This document shows, piece after piece, positions 62,743 through 64,000 of a stretch of DNA of 64,000 bases. Numbering within the stretch: the stretch's first letter is position 1; each line of letters starts with the position of its first letter. The notes beneath the pieces were generated by a model. It did no database searches, was not told the origin of the DNA, and worked only from the letters and a program-made list of their open reading frames with translations. The DNA comes from Pedobacter miscanthi (GTDB taxonomy: Bacteria; Bacteroidota; Bacteroidia; Sphingobacteriales; Sphingobacteriaceae), in assembly GCF_003315595.1 (NCBI RefSeq), contig NZ_QNQU01000013.1:1-64000 (forward strand), given 5' to 3'. Made by a program: the position numbers and the translations under genes.

Positions 62743-63894
62743 TTAATTGTATAAACTGGTTCCGTTATCGGTTTGTACTGTATATGCATCCAGTTTCAAT
62801 CCGAATTCCAACTGGTATTTAGAGGTAAGTTCTTCAATCAGATCGGCTATTTTATCTTCTTTTACAATGTTGATGGTACAGCCACCAAAACCACCGCCCA
62901 TCATCCTTGCGCCCAAAACAAAATCAAGCGGCTTAACAGCATCTACCAAGAAATCTAACTCTTTACAGCTTACTTCGTAATCATTGCTCAAACCTTCGTG
63001 CGTTTCGAACATCAGTTTACCTAAACCCTGCAGATTACCATTTTCCAATTGCTCGGCAGCGGTTAACAAACGGCCAATTTCCTTTACCACAAAGCTGCAT
63101 TTAGTATATACTTCAGCATCTTTAGGTTTAACGTAAGCTTCTAACATACTTAAATCTACATCGCGCAGCGTATTTACATTCGGATAATGTTCTTTAACCC
63201 AGGCTACGCCCTGCTCGCATTGTGCCCTTCTTTTATTATAGGCTGAATCGGCAAGTTTATGTTTTACGTTGGTATTGAGCAGTAACAATTTATATCCATC
63301 CAGTTTTAAAGGAATGTAAATATGCTTCATTGATCTGCAATCGAGCATAATGGCCTGGTCTTTTTTACCAAATACCGATGCAAACTGATCCATAATCCCG
63401 CAGTTAACCCCGGCAAAAGTCTGTTCGGCTTTTTGTGCAATTAAAGCAATATCCATTTTCGAAACGGAGAGTGAGAAAAGCTGATCGAGCGCAAAACCTG
63501 TAGCACATTCTACTGCAGCAGAAGATGACAATCCGGCACCCAGAGGCACATCGCCATCGATATAAAAGTTAAAACCACCCAGCTGATAACCTCTTTCTTT
63601 CAACTGATCGGCTACGCCCAGAATGTAGTTGGCCCAGCTGTTTTCTGATTTTTTCAACTCTCTGATCGATGAAATATCAAATTGCTGATAGCTTTCTGAA
63701 AACAAATGAACTTCATCATCTTCTCTTTTAGATATGGCTACATAAATGGCCTTATCAATGGCTGCCGGCATCACAAAACCGCCATTATAATCGGTGTGTT
63801 CGCCAATAATATTGATCCTTCCGGGTGAGCGTACCAAAATCGGCTCAGTATTATAAAGCTTTTTAAATGTATTCTTTAATTGTTGTGCGTTCAT
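62743..63894 (-). CDS. galK: Galactokinase
   Basis: A 383-residue GHMP-family galactokinase, which makes galactose-1-phosphate in the Leloir pathway. The galactokinase signature SPGRINIIGEHTDYNGG is at residues 23-39, the GHMP ATP motif GAGLSSSAA near 117, and the C-terminal GGGFGGC near 337. Length is typical. It is the middle gene of galT-galK-symporter; galT ends 11 bp upstream. Confidence 0.95.
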   Translation of the reverse strand: MNAQQLKNTFKKLYNTEPILVRSPGRINIIGEHTDYNGGFVMPAAIDKAIYVAISKREDDEVHLFSESYQQFDISSIRELKKSENSWANYILGVADQLKERGYQLGGFNFYIDGDVPLGAGLSSSAAVECATGFALDQLFSLSVSKMDIALIAQKAEQTFAGVNCGIMDQFASVFGKKDQAIMLDCRSMKHIYIPLKLDGYKLLLLNTNVKHKLADSAYNKRRAQCEQGVAWVKEHYPNVNTLRDVDLSMLEAYVKPKDAEVYTKCSFVVKEIGRLLTAAEQLENGNLQGLGKLMFETHEGLSNDYEVSCKELDFLVDAVKPLDFVLGARMMGGGFGGCTINIVKEDKIADLIEELTSKYQLEFGLKLDAYTVQTDNGTSLYN

Positions 63895-63905
63895 TATCAG
63901 TATTT

Positions 63906-64000
63906 TTAGTCTTCAGCTTTGCTGGTTTTATAGTGTTGTACAGACATTTCTTTTAAACGGGTTGCCGCAAATTCGGGGGTAATATCGCGCTGTGGATTGG
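63906..64000 (-). CDS. galT: Galactose-1-phosphate uridylyltransferase, C-terminal end only
   Basis: Thirty-one codons before a TAA (63908-63906) are visible; the rest is outside the window. The segment NPQRDITPEFAATRLKEMS and an ending HYKTSKAED fit the C-terminus of GalT, which exchanges UMP between UDP-glucose and galactose-1-phosphate. The position directly upstream of galK supports the call. Only a short piece is available, so confidence comes mainly from context. Confidence 0.7.
   Translation of the reverse strand, partial: NPQRDITPEFAATRLKEMSVQHYKTSKAED

Overview
The window reads as chromosomal DNA of a Bacteroidota bacterium, most likely Sphingobacteriaceae and close to Pedobacter. 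This is an inference from protein families and signals, not from a database search. Supporting signs are promoters of the Bacteroidota type (TTG, 19-20 bp, TAnnTTTG), weak ribosome binding sites, DUF4296, a FadL/OMPP1-type porin, an archaeal-type ProRS, a TIGR02757 protein, ECF sigma/anti-sigma pairs, a GH127 enzyme and many small lipoproteins. No rRNA, tRNA, CRISPR array, prophage or transposase gene was seen.

Layout. 1-5510 (-): a giant secreted adhesin-like protein, cut by the window edge, ending in near-identical 303-bp repeats. 6160-10793 (-): Crp-like regulator, TIGR02757 protein, trans-sulfuration enzyme, ProRS. 10992-15393 (+): Gly/Tyr-rich lipoprotein, FadL-type porin and an AT-rich lipoprotein of unknown role. 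15504-20478 (-): a large MG2-like secreted protein, a UbiD decarboxylase, Dps. 20763-22930 (+): five-LysM protein overlapping uridine kinase. 23021-29054 (-): two CoA-transferase subunits, a sugar dehydrogenase, MutS2, a DUF4296 lipoprotein, with a Cys-rich miniprotein on the + strand at 24622. 29124-32862 (+): PLP homeostasis protein, acetyltransferase, aspartokinase, methyltransferase. 33082-35958 (-): cold-shock protein, peroxiredoxin, then an ECF sigma factor with a membrane protein that joins an anti-sigma-like domain to a periplasmic trypsin-like protease. 36163-37451 (+): four tandem paralogous Thr/Asp-rich mini-lipoproteins, each with its own promoter motif and terminator. 37569-39554 (+): PurB and Nfu. 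39774-45269 (-): inositol monophosphatase, Lgt, MtaB, UbiX, a second Crp-like regulator, with a candidate sRNA near 44250-44312. 45555-48955: histidine kinase, degenerate cold-shock protein, DUF3606 protein, YciE-like ferritin-fold protein. 49102-58517 (-): TraB/GumN fusion, OmpA lipoprotein, GH127, sialate O-acetylesterase. 58734-60391 (+): RRM protein and cation/proton antiporter. 60519-61022: a four-copy structured 133-bp repeat. 61030-64000 (-): Na+/sugar symporter, galactokinase and the end of galT, a Leloir galactose operon.

How it fits together. Most genes are housekeeping or carbohydrate metabolism. GH127, the esterase and the galT-galK-symporter operon fit growth on plant or host glycans. 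The accessory interest lies in (i) the mini-lipoprotein array, dense in the Bacteroidota O-glycosylation motif, divergent from the sigma/anti-sigma-protease cassette; (ii) the 133-bp tandem repeats whose hairpin arms show compensatory changes; (iii) degenerate heptad repeats that begin at or just past the stop codons of five unrelated genes; (iv) the short terminator-ended candidate RNA; and (v) the almost leaderless Cys-rich miniprotein.
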